The notes: a model not told the origin generated them from the letters alone. A stretch of 64,000 bases of DNA from CAYRTD01 sp964528675 (GCA_964528675.1 CAZGTU010000007.1:1-64000), one strand, 5' to 3'; counted from the first letter of the stretch, positions 23,293 through 32,814 are shown. A program made the numbers and translations.

Positions 23293-25434
23293 TTATGATT
23301 TTTCTTCAGGATTTTTGGCTTTTTCTTTCTTATCGCTACTTTTTCTTTTAGTTTCACCATTCCCTGCTTCACCCTTTTTGTTTCTGTTTGTATCGTTTCC
23401 CCCGGTTGTTGCTTTGGCATCAGCGGGTTTTTTTCTAATGGTTCGCTTATTGGGCGATTTTTGAACGTCCTTTTCCCCTGTTTTCGCTTTCTGCGGACCA
23501 AAGATTTTTTCAAGATCTTCGCTGAAAATCACCTCCTTATCCAGTAATTTTTCAGCGAGTTCTTTAAGCCCTTTACTGTTATCTTTCAAGATCTTTTTTG
23601 CTCTCTCATATTGTGATTCTACAAGGGCCCTGATTTCCCCATCAATCCTTTCAGCAGTTTTTTCGGAATAGGGTTTGGTAAATGAATATTCATTTTGTCC
23701 TGAGGAATCATAAAAGCTCAAATTTCCTATTTCTTTGCTCATCCCGAAATAGGAGATCATAGCAAATGCTTGTTTTGTTACTCTTTCAAGATCATTGAGC
23801 GCCCCTGTTGAAACTTTACCGAAGTTAATTTCTTCCGAAGCCCTACCCCCGAGTGCGGAGCACATTTCATCAAGCATTTGTTCTGTTGTGGTGATTTGTC
23901 TTTCCTCAGGCAGGTACCATGCTGCTCCCAGGGCTCGACCTCTGGGAATGATTGTGACTTTTACCAGCGGATTTGCATAGGGGAGAAGCCAGCTTATGGT
24001 AGCATGACCTGCTTCGTGATAGGCAATTGTTCTTTTCTCCATTTCGGAGATGATCTTATTCTTTTTCTCAAGTCCTCCAATGATCCTGTCAATTGCATCC
24101 AGAAAGTCCTGTTTTGCAATCTTCTTTTTATTACCTCTTGCTGCTATCAGTGCTGATTCATTACATACATTTGCAATATCAGCTCCCGAAAAACCCGGTG
24201 TTTGTTTGGCAAGAAATTCAATATCTATATTCTTATCCACTTTTAAAGGGCGCATATGGACCTTGAAAATTTCTTTTCTTTCGTTCAGGTCAGGTAATTC
24301 AACACTGATCTGCCTGTCGAAACGACCTGCCCTGAGAAGAGCTCTGTCAAGAACGTCGGCACGGTTCGTTGCAGCGAGAATAATCACTCCGCTATTGGTT
24401 CCGAAACCATCCATTTCAGTCAGGAGCTGATTAAGGGTATTTTCTCTTTCATCATTTGCACCCATACTCGGGTTACGGCCACGTGCTCTTCCCACTGCAT
24501 CAATCTCATCGATAAAAACAATACAGGGAGCCTTTTCTTTTGCCTGTTTGAACAGGTCACGTACCCTGGATGCTCCCACTCCGACAAACATTTCTACGAA
24601 ATCTGAACCCGAAATCGAAAAGAAAGGTACATTGGCTTCACCGGCAACGGCTTTTGCCAGGAGTGTTTTTCCTGTCCCCGGAGGTCCTACGAGAAGAGCC
24701 CCTTTAGGGATTTTGCCTCCAAGTTCAGTGTATTTTTTTGGATTCTTAAGAAAATCCACTATTTCCTTGATCTCAATTTTGGCTTCCTCGAGCCCGGCCA
24801 CATCCTTGAAATCTATTTTTACGTGGGTATTCTTGTCGAAAATCTGTGCTTTGGATTTTCCTACACTGAAAATGTTTCCTGCTCCACCTGCAGCTCCACC
24901 ACTCATTCTTTTGAAAATAAAGAGCCAGATTACAACCAGAAGGATGATCGGGATAACCCAGCTAAGGATATCAGCAAAATAATTATTCCTGGTGACAGTT
25001 GTAAATTCAGGGAAATTCTCCGATCCGAGTTCCTTCTCAAGATCATATCTCCATTTACTGAATTCATCGGGGGAGAGAAAGTTATAGACAAAATCGGGAT
25101 TTGACTGAGATAAATTCCCAAAACCTGTATCTCCTCCTCCATCCTGGGGTGCATCGGTTTGCGACTTGAGATAGATCTCAGCAAATTCTCTATTCACCAC
25201 AACAATCTTGGAAACTTCTCCCTCTCTTATCATTTTTTCGAGTCTTAACTGCCCTACTTCATCAACAGAACTTCCAAAATTGAAAAACTGCAAACTTAAA
25301 AAAGCTACAGCGATTAATATATAGATCCAGTAACCGCCGAGTTTCGGCTTCTGAGGCCCCTCTGGCTTTTTATCATTACCTGAATCTGAGTTTGTATTTC
25401 TGTTTCTATTCTCGTTCATTTTTATTTTTTTCAT
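23293..25434 (-). CDS. ftsH: ATP-dependent zinc metalloprotease FtsH
   Basis: This protein has 713 residues from the ATG at 25432-25434. Two membrane segments (about 35-52 and 156-175) flank a periplasmic domain. The AAA domain has Walker A GPPGTGKTLL (250-259), Walker B CIVFIDEIDAVGRARGR and the second region of homology ATNRADVLDRALLRAGRFDR. The zinc site HEAGH is at 473-477. It degrades membrane and short-lived proteins. The last 70 residues are a low-complexity Lys-rich tail. The chosen start forms an ATGA overlap with the rsfS stop; a start at 25419 is also possible. Confidence 0.95.
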   Translation of the reverse strand: MKKIKMNENRNRNTNSDSGNDKKPEGPQKPKLGGYWIYILIAVAFLSLQFFNFGSSVDEVGQLRLEKMIREGEVSKIVVVNREFAEIYLKSQTDAPQDGGGDTGFGNLSQSNPDFVYNFLSPDEFSKWRYDLEKELGSENFPEFTTVTRNNYFADILSWVIPIILLVVIWLFIFKRMSGGAAGGAGNIFSVGKSKAQIFDKNTHVKIDFKDVAGLEEAKIEIKEIVDFLKNPKKYTELGGKIPKGALLVGPPGTGKTLLAKAVAGEANVPFFSISGSDFVEMFVGVGASRVRDLFKQAKEKAPCIVFIDEIDAVGRARGRNPSMGANDERENTLNQLLTEMDGFGTNSGVIILAATNRADVLDRALLRAGRFDRQISVELPDLNERKEIFKVHMRPLKVDKNIDIEFLAKQTPGFSGADIANVCNESALIAARGNKKKIAKQDFLDAIDRIIGGLEKKNKIISEMEKRTIAYHEAGHATISWLLPYANPLVKVTIIPRGRALGAAWYLPEERQITTTEQMLDEMCSALGGRASEEINFGKVSTGALNDLERVTKQAFAMISYFGMSKEIGNLSFYDSSGQNEYSFTKPYSEKTAERIDGEIRALVESQYERAKKILKDNSKGLKELAEKLLDKEVIFSEDLEKIFGPQKAKTGEKDVQKSPNKRTIRKKPADAKATTGGNDTNRNKKGEAGNGETKRKSSDKKEKAKNPEEKS

Positions 25435-25802
25435 AAATCTTCGTGCTCTGTCAAAATACCATCTGCCCATAATTCTTCAAGATGATAAAACCTGCGATAT
25501 TCGTCTAAAAATATATGTACAACAATCTGCAAATAATCTATCAAAATCCAGTGGCTGTTTGAAATTCCTTCCACATGATCGGCAGACTGGTTCGCCTCTT
25601 CTTTAGTTTTTTTTCTGATTTCTTCTGCAATAGCAGAAACCTGGGTAGTGGAATCAGCATGGCAAATAACAAAATAATCGCAAACAGAATTATCTATCTT
25701 TCTAAGATCAATACTAACAATTTCCTTGCCTTTTTTGTTTTTAATGGATTCTATTATAACATCGAGCAATAATTCTTCTGTTTCTTCTGTCTTTTTTTTC
25801 AT
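25431..25802 (-). CDS. rsfS: Ribosome silencing factor RsfS
   Basis: This 123-residue protein binds uL14 and blocks 30S/50S joining when nutrients fall. It has the RsfS fold: IVSIDLRKIDNSVCDYFVIC near residues 28-47, STTQVSAIAEEI, then SHWILIDYLQIVVHIF and the YYHLEELWAD-like end (FYHLEELWAD). The ATG at 25800-25802 is preferred over a TTG six bases upstream. It overlaps the ftsH start by 4 bases. Confidence 0.94.
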   Translation of the reverse strand: MKKKTEETEELLLDVIIESIKNKKGKEIVSIDLRKIDNSVCDYFVICHADSTTQVSAIAEEIRKKTKEEANQSADHVEGISNSHWILIDYLQIVVHIFLDEYRRFYHLEELWADGILTEHEDL

Positions 25803-25825
25803 TCGCAAGCACTTATCTTTGGGTG

Positions 25826-25833
25826 CAAAGGTA
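25826..25833 (-). promoter_or_regulatory. -7 promoter element of the rsfS-ftsH operon (TACCTTTG)
   Basis: This is a perfect TAnnTTTG on the - strand, 23 bases before the rsfS ATG. The rest of the 333-base gap to birA (25803-26135) holds no gene that I can support. Confidence 0.55.
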
Positions 25834-26135
25834 ATTAAATTCAGTATATTGTCTTCACCAAAACATTAAAATACGAGATTTATTTCAGTTCTTGATATAA
25901 AAATAAAAGATAAATTAGCTATGACAAAAGGGGTAGCTATTCTGACAGATTGACGGGTGTATAACCAGATAAAATTGTTTAAGATTTGTCTCAAACAATG
26001 GGATAAAGCAAAACGTTTAGCTTTGTGGCGACCAGGAGTAAGAAAGTGAATTTTCAATGTATCTAAAAAACGGGTATTTTTATTTTAAGACTTTTTCTTC
26101 GCAATGGTTATCCTATAATACTTAATAAATGGGTA

Positions 26136-26876
26136 ATGAATAAAAATTCTTTAAAATTTATTAAACTTGATGAAGTTGATTCAACAAATGATTATGCTTC
26201 CCGGAGATTATCGCAGTTGAATCTACCTATTTGTGTTACAGCCGATTATCAAACATCCGGGAGGGGACAGGGAAAAAATAGCTGGCATAGTGAAAAAGCC
26301 GAAAACCTGCTTTTTTCCTATGCCTTTAGCCCTGAAGACCTGACGCCCGGCGCTAGTTTTTATGTCTCAAGAATAGCATCTCTGGCTCTTAAAGATTTCT
26401 ATTCAGAATATTTTCAAGGGGTGAAAATCAAATGGCCTAATGATATTTTATATGAAAATAAAAAACTCGCCGGTATTTTAATTGAAAATAGATTTTACGG
26501 TGACTGTATTGATAAGAGCGTTATAGGTATGGGATTAAATATAAATCAGGAGGAATTTCCGGTTTTTTCGCCGGCAGCGGGAAGCATAAGGTCATTAACA
26601 GGGAAAACACTGGATCTCAGCAAGGCGCTTCCCCGGGTTCTTGAAAAACTGGAATACTGGATCGATATCCTTAACCATCATGATTTTGCTCTCATCGTGA
26701 AGGAATACAACCGGCATTTGTTCCGCTTGATGGAAAATGCTGTTTATAAATCCGGAGATGAACTCTTTGAAGCCAGATTATACGGTGTTGAAGATGACGG
26801 GCGTTTGATCCTATTAAAACCTTCAGGTCAAATCCTTAAATATACCTTTAAGGAAGTGGAGTTTATTTTCTCATAG
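26136..26876 (+). CDS. birA: Biotin--[acetyl-CoA-carboxylase] ligase
   Basis: This 246-residue monofunctional ligase lacks the N-terminal repressor helix-turn-helix. It joins biotin to carboxylase carrier proteins. The biotin/ATP loop QTSGRGQGKNSWHSEKAENL is at about residues 44-63, KWPNDILYENKKLAGILIE at 97-115, and GMGLNIN near 139. A C-terminal SH3-like domain follows. It converges with the SRPBCC gene, overlapping it by 6 bases. Confidence 0.94.
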   Translation: MNKNSLKFIKLDEVDSTNDYASRRLSQLNLPICVTADYQTSGRGQGKNSWHSEKAENLLFSYAFSPEDLTPGASFYVSRIASLALKDFYSEYFQGVKIKWPNDILYENKKLAGILIENRFYGDCIDKSVIGMGLNINQEEFPVFSPAAGSIRSLTGKTLDLSKALPRVLEKLEYWIDILNHHDFALIVKEYNRHLFRLMENAVYKSGDELFEARLYGVEDDGRLILLKPSGQILKYTFKEVEFIFS

Positions 26877-27275
26877 ATCCATCTCACTCATTCTTTCTGC
26901 CAGCATATCTACAAACTGCTTCAGAGGCTTTTTTACCATGGTCATCATCATCATGTTGATTTGAGGATCGATGGTGATTTTTATTCGTGTGTCATTTTCA
27001 TCCAGTTCTTTTAATTGCACCCACATCAGGAAACTGATGGGTGTTTGCCCTTCCGAAGTAATTTTAACAAGGTTGTTGGGTTCCTTTTCAATAATCCTTA
27101 GTGCAGCGCTACCTATACTTTCAATAGTGAAAGAACAAGAATCTTCATCTGCTTGCCAGTTTTTCACTTTATCCGGTGGAATAATTTTCTCAAAATTATT
27201 AAAGTCACTTACAAAAGAGAAGAGTTTCTCACTGCTGACTTCAGTCTTTGTTACTTTGCTTTCAATTTTTGCCAT
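26871..27275 (-). CDS. SRPBCC (START-like) family protein
   Basis: This 134-residue protein has the helix-grip pattern of polyketide-cyclase/START-like proteins: VTKTEVSSEKLFSFVSDFNN, then FEKIIPPDKVKNWQADEDSC, a middle of beta strands, and a C-terminal helix PLKQFVDMLAERMSEMDL. No catalytic residues are obvious and the ligand is unknown. It starts 4 bases after pyrE on the same strand, so it is probably co-transcribed. Confidence 0.75.
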   Translation of the reverse strand: MAKIESKVTKTEVSSEKLFSFVSDFNNFEKIIPPDKVKNWQADEDSCSFTIESIGSAALRIIEKEPNNLVKITSEGQTPISFLMWVQLKELDENDTRIKITIDPQINMMMMTMVKKPLKQFVDMLAERMSEMDL

Positions 27276-27279
27276 ATTT

Positions 27280-27909
27280 TTATTTTCCCCAATTTTCCGG
27301 ATCCATTCGCCAATCTTTCAATACTTCAAGATGAGAACTGTCAATAGATCCTTCCTCAAGAGCCGTATCCAGAAGGCTCTCGTAATTACTTAGTGTAAAT
27401 AATTTACATTTATTTTCTTCAAAATTTTTCTTTGCCGTATTAAAACCATAGGTGAATATTGCGACCATTCCCAGTACTTCTGCACCGGCATTTCTGAGTG
27501 CCTCAACGGCTTTCAAACTGCTACCTCCTGTTGAGACAAGGTCTTCTACCACAACCACTTTTTGACCGGGCTCTAAAACTCCTTCAATGAGATTTTCCAG
27601 TCCGTGCGATTTTGCCGAAGAACGGATATAAACCATGGGCAACTCCAGCCTGTCGGCAACCAAGGCAGCCTGGGCGATGCCTCCTGTGGCAACACCTGCA
27701 ATTAAGTCTGGAATGCCATATTCTCTCTCAATGAGTTTTACAAACTCATCACGAATGATATTTCTCGTTGCCGGGAAGGAAAGAGTTTTTCTGTTATCAC
27801 AGTAAATAGGCGATTTCCATCCGGAAGCCCAGGTAAACGGGTTTGTAGGTTCTAATTTTATTGCTTTACTTTGCAACAATAGCCGGGCAACCTCAAATTT
27901 TGTTTTCAT
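27280..27909 (-). CDS. pyrE: Orotate phosphoribosyltransferase
   Basis: This protein has 209 residues from the ATG at 27907-27909; a TTG nine bases upstream is less likely. It makes OMP from orotate and PRPP. The PRPP loop VVVVEDLVSTGGSSLKAVEA (about residues 114-133), NPFTWASGWKSPIYCDNRK and GVATGGIAQAALVA are family marks. Its start lies 9 bases from the divergent NUDIX start. Confidence 0.96.
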   Translation of the reverse strand: MKTKFEVARLLLQSKAIKLEPTNPFTWASGWKSPIYCDNRKTLSFPATRNIIRDEFVKLIEREYGIPDLIAGVATGGIAQAALVADRLELPMVYIRSSAKSHGLENLIEGVLEPGQKVVVVEDLVSTGGSSLKAVEALRNAGAEVLGMVAIFTYGFNTAKKNFEENKCKLFTLSNYESLLDTALEEGSIDSSHLEVLKDWRMDPENWGK

Positions 27910-27915
27910 ACTGGG

Positions 27916-27923
27916 CAAATGTA
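27916..27923 (-). promoter_or_regulatory. Possible -7 element of pyrE (TACATTTG) overlapping the NUDIX start codon
   Basis: TACATTTG on the - strand matches TAnnTTTG. It ends 6 bases before the pyrE ATG, which would give an almost leaderless transcript. No -33 TTG is seen. It covers the NUDIX ATG (27919-27921). Confidence 0.35.
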
Positions 27924-28536
27924 TAAAGTTTTTTTTAACGACCGAACAGTTTTTTTTACAGATGATTTCCAGGAATGTCTCAAACGCAATTCCGGGTTAT
28001 TCTATAAGTTTGGGAATAATGAAGCATTCAGGGAGCTAATGGATGCTTTCTATGATCTAAAAGAAGTTGCGGAATTTTACCTGTTCCACCAGCATCTTGA
28101 TGTATTATGGAAAGAATTTACTTCATCCTTTCGTTTAATCGAAGCAGCAGGTGGAGTCGTAAAAAATCAGGATGACAAAGTGCTTGTTATGAAACGCCGG
28201 GGAAGATGGGATCTTCCAAAAGGTAAGGTTGATGAAGGGGAGAGTTTTGAACAAACTGCTCTAAGGGAAGTGAAAGAAGAATGTGGAATTAAAGATCTTA
28301 CTAACGGGAAAAAAATTACGGAAACCTATCATACCTATAAAATTGGTGATGAAAAGGTGTTGAAAAGAACTACCTGGTTCGAAATGCAATATCATGGTGA
28401 TGATGCAGCTACACCAGAGGCTGAAGAAGATATTACTGAAATTAAGTGGCTGAAACCTTCGGAAATGGAGTTTGTTTATGAAAACACCTATGCTTCAATA
28501 ATAGATGTGCTGATTGAGGCTGGATTAAAGCACTAA
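27919..28536 (+). CDS. NUDIX hydrolase
   Basis: This protein has 205 residues. A NUDIX box GKVDEGESFEQTALREVKEECGI (first residue about 101) matches GX5EX7REUXEEXGU, with WDLPKG just before. The first 70 residues are a family-specific N-terminal extension. NUDIX enzymes cleave nucleoside diphosphates linked to another group; the substrate is not predictable. It is divergent from pyrE and overlaps the convergent thioredoxin-fold gene by 4 bases. Confidence 0.9.
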   Translation: MYKVFFNDRTVFFTDDFQECLKRNSGLFYKFGNNEAFRELMDAFYDLKEVAEFYLFHQHLDVLWKEFTSSFRLIEAAGGVVKNQDDKVLVMKRRGRWDLPKGKVDEGESFEQTALREVKEECGIKDLTNGKKITETYHTYKIGDEKVLKRTTWFEMQYHGDDAATPEAEEDITEIKWLKPSEMEFVYENTYASIIDVLIEAGLKH

Positions 28537-29942
28537 ATCTCTCCTTTCGATCGAAGTATCCGGAATAAAATATACTCAAAATTTTCCGATGGAGCCGGAG
28601 CGGGGTTCCTTAGCATGTTACCATCTTTGTCTATCAGGAAAAACATCGGGACAGCCCTAACATCAAATAATTCTGCAAGTTCTTGATTTTCATCCCACCA
28701 AATAATGTCCCAGTTATCATTTGTTTGTTTTGATAGCTCTTTTAATTCCTGGTCTGAAGCAGATTTAAGAACAGTGATAATCCGGATATACTCCCCATGT
28801 TTTTTAGCCAGGTATTTCAGGTATTCCATTTCCTGGAGGCATTGCATACTTTGAAGATCACAAAATCCAAGATAAATGAGTTTGTTATATTTTCCGTTAA
28901 GGATTATACTATTTCCGTTTACTCCTTGTGCTGAAAATACAGGTGCTGGAAAACCTGCTCTGAGATGGGTAAACATTTCTTTCAATTCCCCTGAAGTTAA
29001 CTTTACAATATCTATTTCTGTATTCCTGTGGATGCTGTCGGTAAAGGAAATCAGCCGATTCTTATCTATTTTATCCGAGTAAAAAGCATTGTAACACTCT
29101 TTTAAAAGCACCAGTTCGAGGATAGTGTCATTTTTGAGCAGTGGATCTTTTTGCAAATAATTTTTGAGATAATCTACTGATAAACGCGTAAACTCCGAAT
29201 ATATACGGTCAAATTGCTCTTTTCTTCTCAGGTGATCAAAATAACTTCCCAGTACGAGAGAGAAAAGTGTACGGTAAGGCGGGATTTCAAAATGTAATGG
29301 TTCTCCGGTAAGATATTTCCTGATCAGGCTGTCAAGGTTTTGTTGCTTTAAATGATAGAAGAGAATGGCCTTCTTATAACGTTTGTATTTACTATAATAG
29401 TCATTAGCATATGTGCCATTGTCTTTATAGTTAGCTTCCAGGAATGAATCAAGACGGGCACGTGCATATTCAGGTTGAAAATACCTTAGTGTCTGTTTGG
29501 AAAGAAAAGGTTCGTATTCTTTATTAAAATACCGGATTGAATCATTCAAATCAAAGGCGTTTATGACTTTTTTCTTATATTTTGTTTTTGCATGGAGGGG
29601 GAGAAGTGTGAAATAATCATCTTCCTGCCATTGATCATCAATTTCTGTGATATCGGGTAGAAAAACTTTATACTCCAGGAACGGTTCGGCAAAAAAATGA
29701 CATCGAAAAGGGCCGTAATCGAAATAAAAACATGCTGTTTTATCCTTTTCGTGAAGGAAAATGAAATGATCCTCAGTAATATCAACAGTGTCAACATAAA
29801 CAGGGATGTCAAAATAAGGTTCCCTGAACTCATAAATGTTAGCTATTGAATCCTCCTCTTTTTCAGTAAATTGAGCAATAGCGGGATGACTGAAAACGGC
29901 AATGACTAAAAAGAGGTATGTAAGTTTAATATTTTCAGGCAT
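28533..29942 (-). CDS. Thioredoxin-fold (TlpA/DUF5106-like) periplasmic protein with degenerate active site
   Basis: This protein has 469 residues. The signal peptide is about residues 1-23 (LTYLFLVIAVFSHPAIAQ). The middle (about 40-330) is a helical, aromatic-rich domain like those in front of TlpA domains in Bacteroidota. The C-terminal thioredoxin fold (340-465) has LIYLGFCDLQSMQCLQEMEY where a WCxxC is expected. Only one active-site cysteine remains in place (SxxC), while the cis-proline loop RAVPMFFLIDKDG is kept. A redox function is doubtful. It overlaps coaD by 8 bases. Confidence 0.72.
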   Translation of the reverse strand: MPENIKLTYLFLVIAVFSHPAIAQFTEKEEDSIANIYEFREPYFDIPVYVDTVDITEDHFIFLHEKDKTACFYFDYGPFRCHFFAEPFLEYKVFLPDITEIDDQWQEDDYFTLLPLHAKTKYKKKVINAFDLNDSIRYFNKEYEPFLSKQTLRYFQPEYARARLDSFLEANYKDNGTYANDYYSKYKRYKKAILFYHLKQQNLDSLIRKYLTGEPLHFEIPPYRTLFSLVLGSYFDHLRRKEQFDRIYSEFTRLSVDYLKNYLQKDPLLKNDTILELVLLKECYNAFYSDKIDKNRLISFTDSIHRNTEIDIVKLTSGELKEMFTHLRAGFPAPVFSAQGVNGNSIILNGKYNKLIYLGFCDLQSMQCLQEMEYLKYLAKKHGEYIRIITVLKSASDQELKELSKQTNDNWDIIWWDENQELAELFDVRAVPMFFLIDKDGNMLRNPAPAPSENFEYILFRILRSKGEI

Positions 29943-30414
29943 TTGTGGTGTATTTGCTTATATCAACACCTGAAGGAAGAAAACTGCTGGCATCTCCTCC
30001 GTGTATAAGAATGTCTCTAACGATAGTGGAATTAACAGGAGTATATTCCGGTGCCGTGAGGAGAAAAACAGTTTCAATTTCAGGTTTCATGGCCTTATTG
30101 ATCTGACCAATGGCTCTTTCATATTCAAAATCGGCTGCTGTTCTTAAACCCCTCAAAATATAACGTGCATTCATTTTATTGCAAAAGTCAACAGTCATGC
30201 CATTATAATGATGAACTTCAATTTTTTGATTTCCGTCAAATACATCACGGATAAGCCTTAAGCGGTTCTCAAGACTGAGATAGGTTTTTTTTCCAGTGTT
30301 GTGTCCGATTGCTACAATTATCCTGTCAAATAGTGGAAGGGCCCTGTGTACGATGGACTGGTGACCTATCGTGAAGGGATCAAATGAACCGGGGAAAAGT
30401 GCAATTTTTTCCAT
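29935..30414 (-). CDS. coaD: Phosphopantetheine adenylyltransferase
   Basis: This 159-residue protein is the penultimate enzyme of coenzyme A synthesis. It has FPGSFDPFTIGHQSIVHRAL with the TxGH nucleotide motif (residues 7-26), ILRGLRTAADFEYE (about 88-101) and the late STIVRDI. The length is standard. It is co-directional with the thioredoxin-fold gene, with an 8-base overlap. Confidence 0.97.
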   Translation of the reverse strand: MEKIALFPGSFDPFTIGHQSIVHRALPLFDRIIVAIGHNTGKKTYLSLENRLRLIRDVFDGNQKIEVHHYNGMTVDFCNKMNARYILRGLRTAADFEYERAIGQINKAMKPEIETVFLLTAPEYTPVNSTIVRDILIHGGDASSFLPSGVDISKYTTNA

Positions 30415-30477
30415 TACATAGTTACTTTTCGGTCAAAGATAAGAGATAATAAGAAGAACGCAGAGGAATTATCATTA

Positions 30478-32709
30478 CTATTCTTCTTCTGTAAGATTTT
30501 TTTCTTTATTGGAGCTTACAAAAACTGTGTTGCTCAAGTCTTCATATCCTTTAAATATCTTGGCTCCATCTGTGCGAATTCGTTCATAACGAAAGCCTAC
30601 AATGATCAGATCGGCATCTACAGACTTTTCTGCAATGATCTGTTCTTTCGACTGGGTTTCTTCCATCGGAATAAGGTTGATATTGTTGGCAGAAATAGGA
30701 ATTCTTCCTGATCTGATCAGATCCATGAGATCTTTTCTTTTTCTTTCAATGTCCTGCGATTGATATAGGGCATTGATTTTAATGAAGCCTTTCTTCCAGT
30801 CGGGATGACCCAGAATAATATAGCCCAGGAGGATCATAAGATTGGCATTGTCGTAATCGGCAGATGTAATCCAGATATGGATCTGTTTTTTATCTGCAAA
30901 TCCTTTGTATGAAGTATGTAATACACAAATGTCAAATCCTGTTGACTGTAATAGGTTATGGGTTTTCAAGGCATCATTGATGCTGTCGGGCTGGGCACTT
31001 GAAAATTCGAAAAGGATCATATTATTACCTTTTCCTGAAATGCCGGAAAGTTGAATTACCTGTGCAATTGCCGAGGTGTATGAAGGACTTATAATGGTGT
31101 CAAGGTAAAGCCGGCTTTTTGAACTGGATGAAAGATTAATCAGCCTGTTGAGTACCTCTTTTGATTTGCGGTTGGTTTTTTCTGAAAGCACTCCTTTAAT
31201 GAAATGGATGTAAGTGCCAAAGCCATATTTGAAAGATATCCAGCGGAGCAGATCAAAAGCAGATCTTCGTACAAAAGTGTCCTGGGTAACGCATATGGCG
31301 AAAGGTCTCCAGTATCTGTCCAGATCCTCCTTATCGGCTTGCTGTGCAAAAACCTGTAATTGTCGGCTCAGTTGGAATACGACGCCCCTGAATAGTTTCT
31401 CCAGTCCTCTTTTTTCACGACGGTAAGCCGTTACCATAAAATATATTGCTGTCATAATCACCAGGGAAAGTATGGCATAGGGCATATTCATTTTAAACAT
31501 CAGCCAGATGGATAAAACTCCTCCTACCAGGGAAAGATACCATCTGGATTTAAAGGTGGGGCGATAGGATGGGTCTGCTGCAAAATGCTCCAGCAGAGAT
31601 ATGAGACATACAGCACCATAAGTGACCATGAAAAACATGGATATGATCTGGGCCACGAAGTTGATATCTCCTATTATTATAAAGAAGAAGCCAATGACAA
31701 TAGTAATTATTGAGGAATTGGCCGGCTCGTTTGATACCGGTTTCCCTTTAGCAAGCCAGTTATTTATAAATCTTGTTGGGAAGATCTGATCCAATCCGAT
31801 TGCCTGTAGGGTGCGGGGAGCTACCATTACTGATCCCAGTGCCGAGGAAATCGAAGCTGCTGCAAGTCCGATCGGGACAATAGGCCCCCATATTGCGATT
31901 CGTTGCATGATCAGTTGATCGTTGGCAAGATTTTCCGGGCTGGCCGAAATGGCTAGTTTATAAGCTACAATGATGTAAACGAAAAATCCTATAGCAGTTG
32001 CCCATAAAGTACCTTTCGGTATTGATTTCGAGGGGTCTCTGAGGTCTCCGGAAAGACCCAGCCCTGCAGCCAGTCCTGTAAATGCCGGAAAGATAATGGT
32101 GAAGACATAAAAAAAATCATCGGGATTTTCGATTTTTTCCATCGGGTTGAATGCAAGATCAGGTGATACCGGTTTGCCCAGCAGAAAAAAGATAATGGCT
32201 GTAAACAAGATGATAACCACAACATACAGGGCTTTCATGCCCAAGTTAGCTCCACGGGTAACAATAAGTAAGGATATGATTAACATGGTAGGGATACTTA
32301 TCCAGCGCTTGTCAATAAGTGGGAAATTGAAAGCCTCATTTGCCCAGCGAATTAAAGGATCGGAAGCTTCGGCAAAAGCTATAATGTAAAAAGAAACAGA
32401 TATAGCCTGGGACGCAAATAGGGCTATGCCAATGGCAGCTCCGATATTAAGACCGAAGGAGCGTGATATTATGAAATATGCCCCGCCACCCTGCACCCTC
32501 TGGTTGGTTGCAATCTCTGCCACAGCCATGGCAGCAGGAAAAGTTACCGCGTGCCCGAGAATTATGATCAGCAGGGCTCCGAGAAATCCCTGATGACCTA
32601 CGGCGTATCCAAATCGCAGAAATAATATGGCACCCAGAATGGTTGATACCGTAGTCATAAAGACAGGCATGGTGCCAAAATTGGCCTTCTGATTAATGAG
32701 TCTTGACAT
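30478..32709 (-). CDS. APC-superfamily transporter resembling SLC12 cation-chloride cotransporters
   Basis: This protein has 743 residues. About 12 membrane segments occupy residues 15-440. The opening FMTTVSTILGAILFLRFGYAVG matches the SLC12/CCC first helix pattern, and QGGGAYFIISRSFGLNIGAAIG and FTGLAAGLGLSGDLRDPSKS fit the same family. Residues 450-735 form a large cytosolic domain, as in cation-chloride cotransporters, and include Usp-like stretches (DADLIIVGFRYERI). The ion substrate (K, Na, Cl or an amino acid) is not determinable. It is monocistronic by spacing. Confidence 0.78.
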   Translation of the reverse strand: MSRLINQKANFGTMPVFMTTVSTILGAILFLRFGYAVGHQGFLGALLIIILGHAVTFPAAMAVAEIATNQRVQGGGAYFIISRSFGLNIGAAIGIALFASQAISVSFYIIAFAEASDPLIRWANEAFNFPLIDKRWISIPTMLIISLLIVTRGANLGMKALYVVVIILFTAIIFFLLGKPVSPDLAFNPMEKIENPDDFFYVFTIIFPAFTGLAAGLGLSGDLRDPSKSIPKGTLWATAIGFFVYIIVAYKLAISASPENLANDQLIMQRIAIWGPIVPIGLAAASISSALGSVMVAPRTLQAIGLDQIFPTRFINNWLAKGKPVSNEPANSSIITIVIGFFFIIIGDINFVAQIISMFFMVTYGAVCLISLLEHFAADPSYRPTFKSRWYLSLVGGVLSIWLMFKMNMPYAILSLVIMTAIYFMVTAYRREKRGLEKLFRGVVFQLSRQLQVFAQQADKEDLDRYWRPFAICVTQDTFVRRSAFDLLRWISFKYGFGTYIHFIKGVLSEKTNRKSKEVLNRLINLSSSSKSRLYLDTIISPSYTSAIAQVIQLSGISGKGNNMILFEFSSAQPDSINDALKTHNLLQSTGFDICVLHTSYKGFADKKQIHIWITSADYDNANLMILLGYIILGHPDWKKGFIKINALYQSQDIERKRKDLMDLIRSGRIPISANNINLIPMEETQSKEQIIAEKSVDADLIIVGFRYERIRTDGAKIFKGYEDLSNTVFVSSNKEKNLTEEE

Positions 32710-32814
32710 ACTCTCTCCGGTTTAAGGGCCCGATAATACAAAAAAATCCCAATATTAGCATGGCTTAAAAAGGGAAAGGGTGATTAATAAATCCTTAATG
32801 AATAGGATGAAATT

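Noticed and set aside
25435..25470. Upstream ATG extension of FtsH inside rsfS
   Set aside because: The added residues are basic and aromatic, unlike FtsH N-termini. The ATGA overlap start at 25432-25434 is better.
25866..26057. - strand 63-residue frame between rsfS and birA
   Set aside because: No promoter, ribosome site or family pattern, and its composition is like intergenic DNA.
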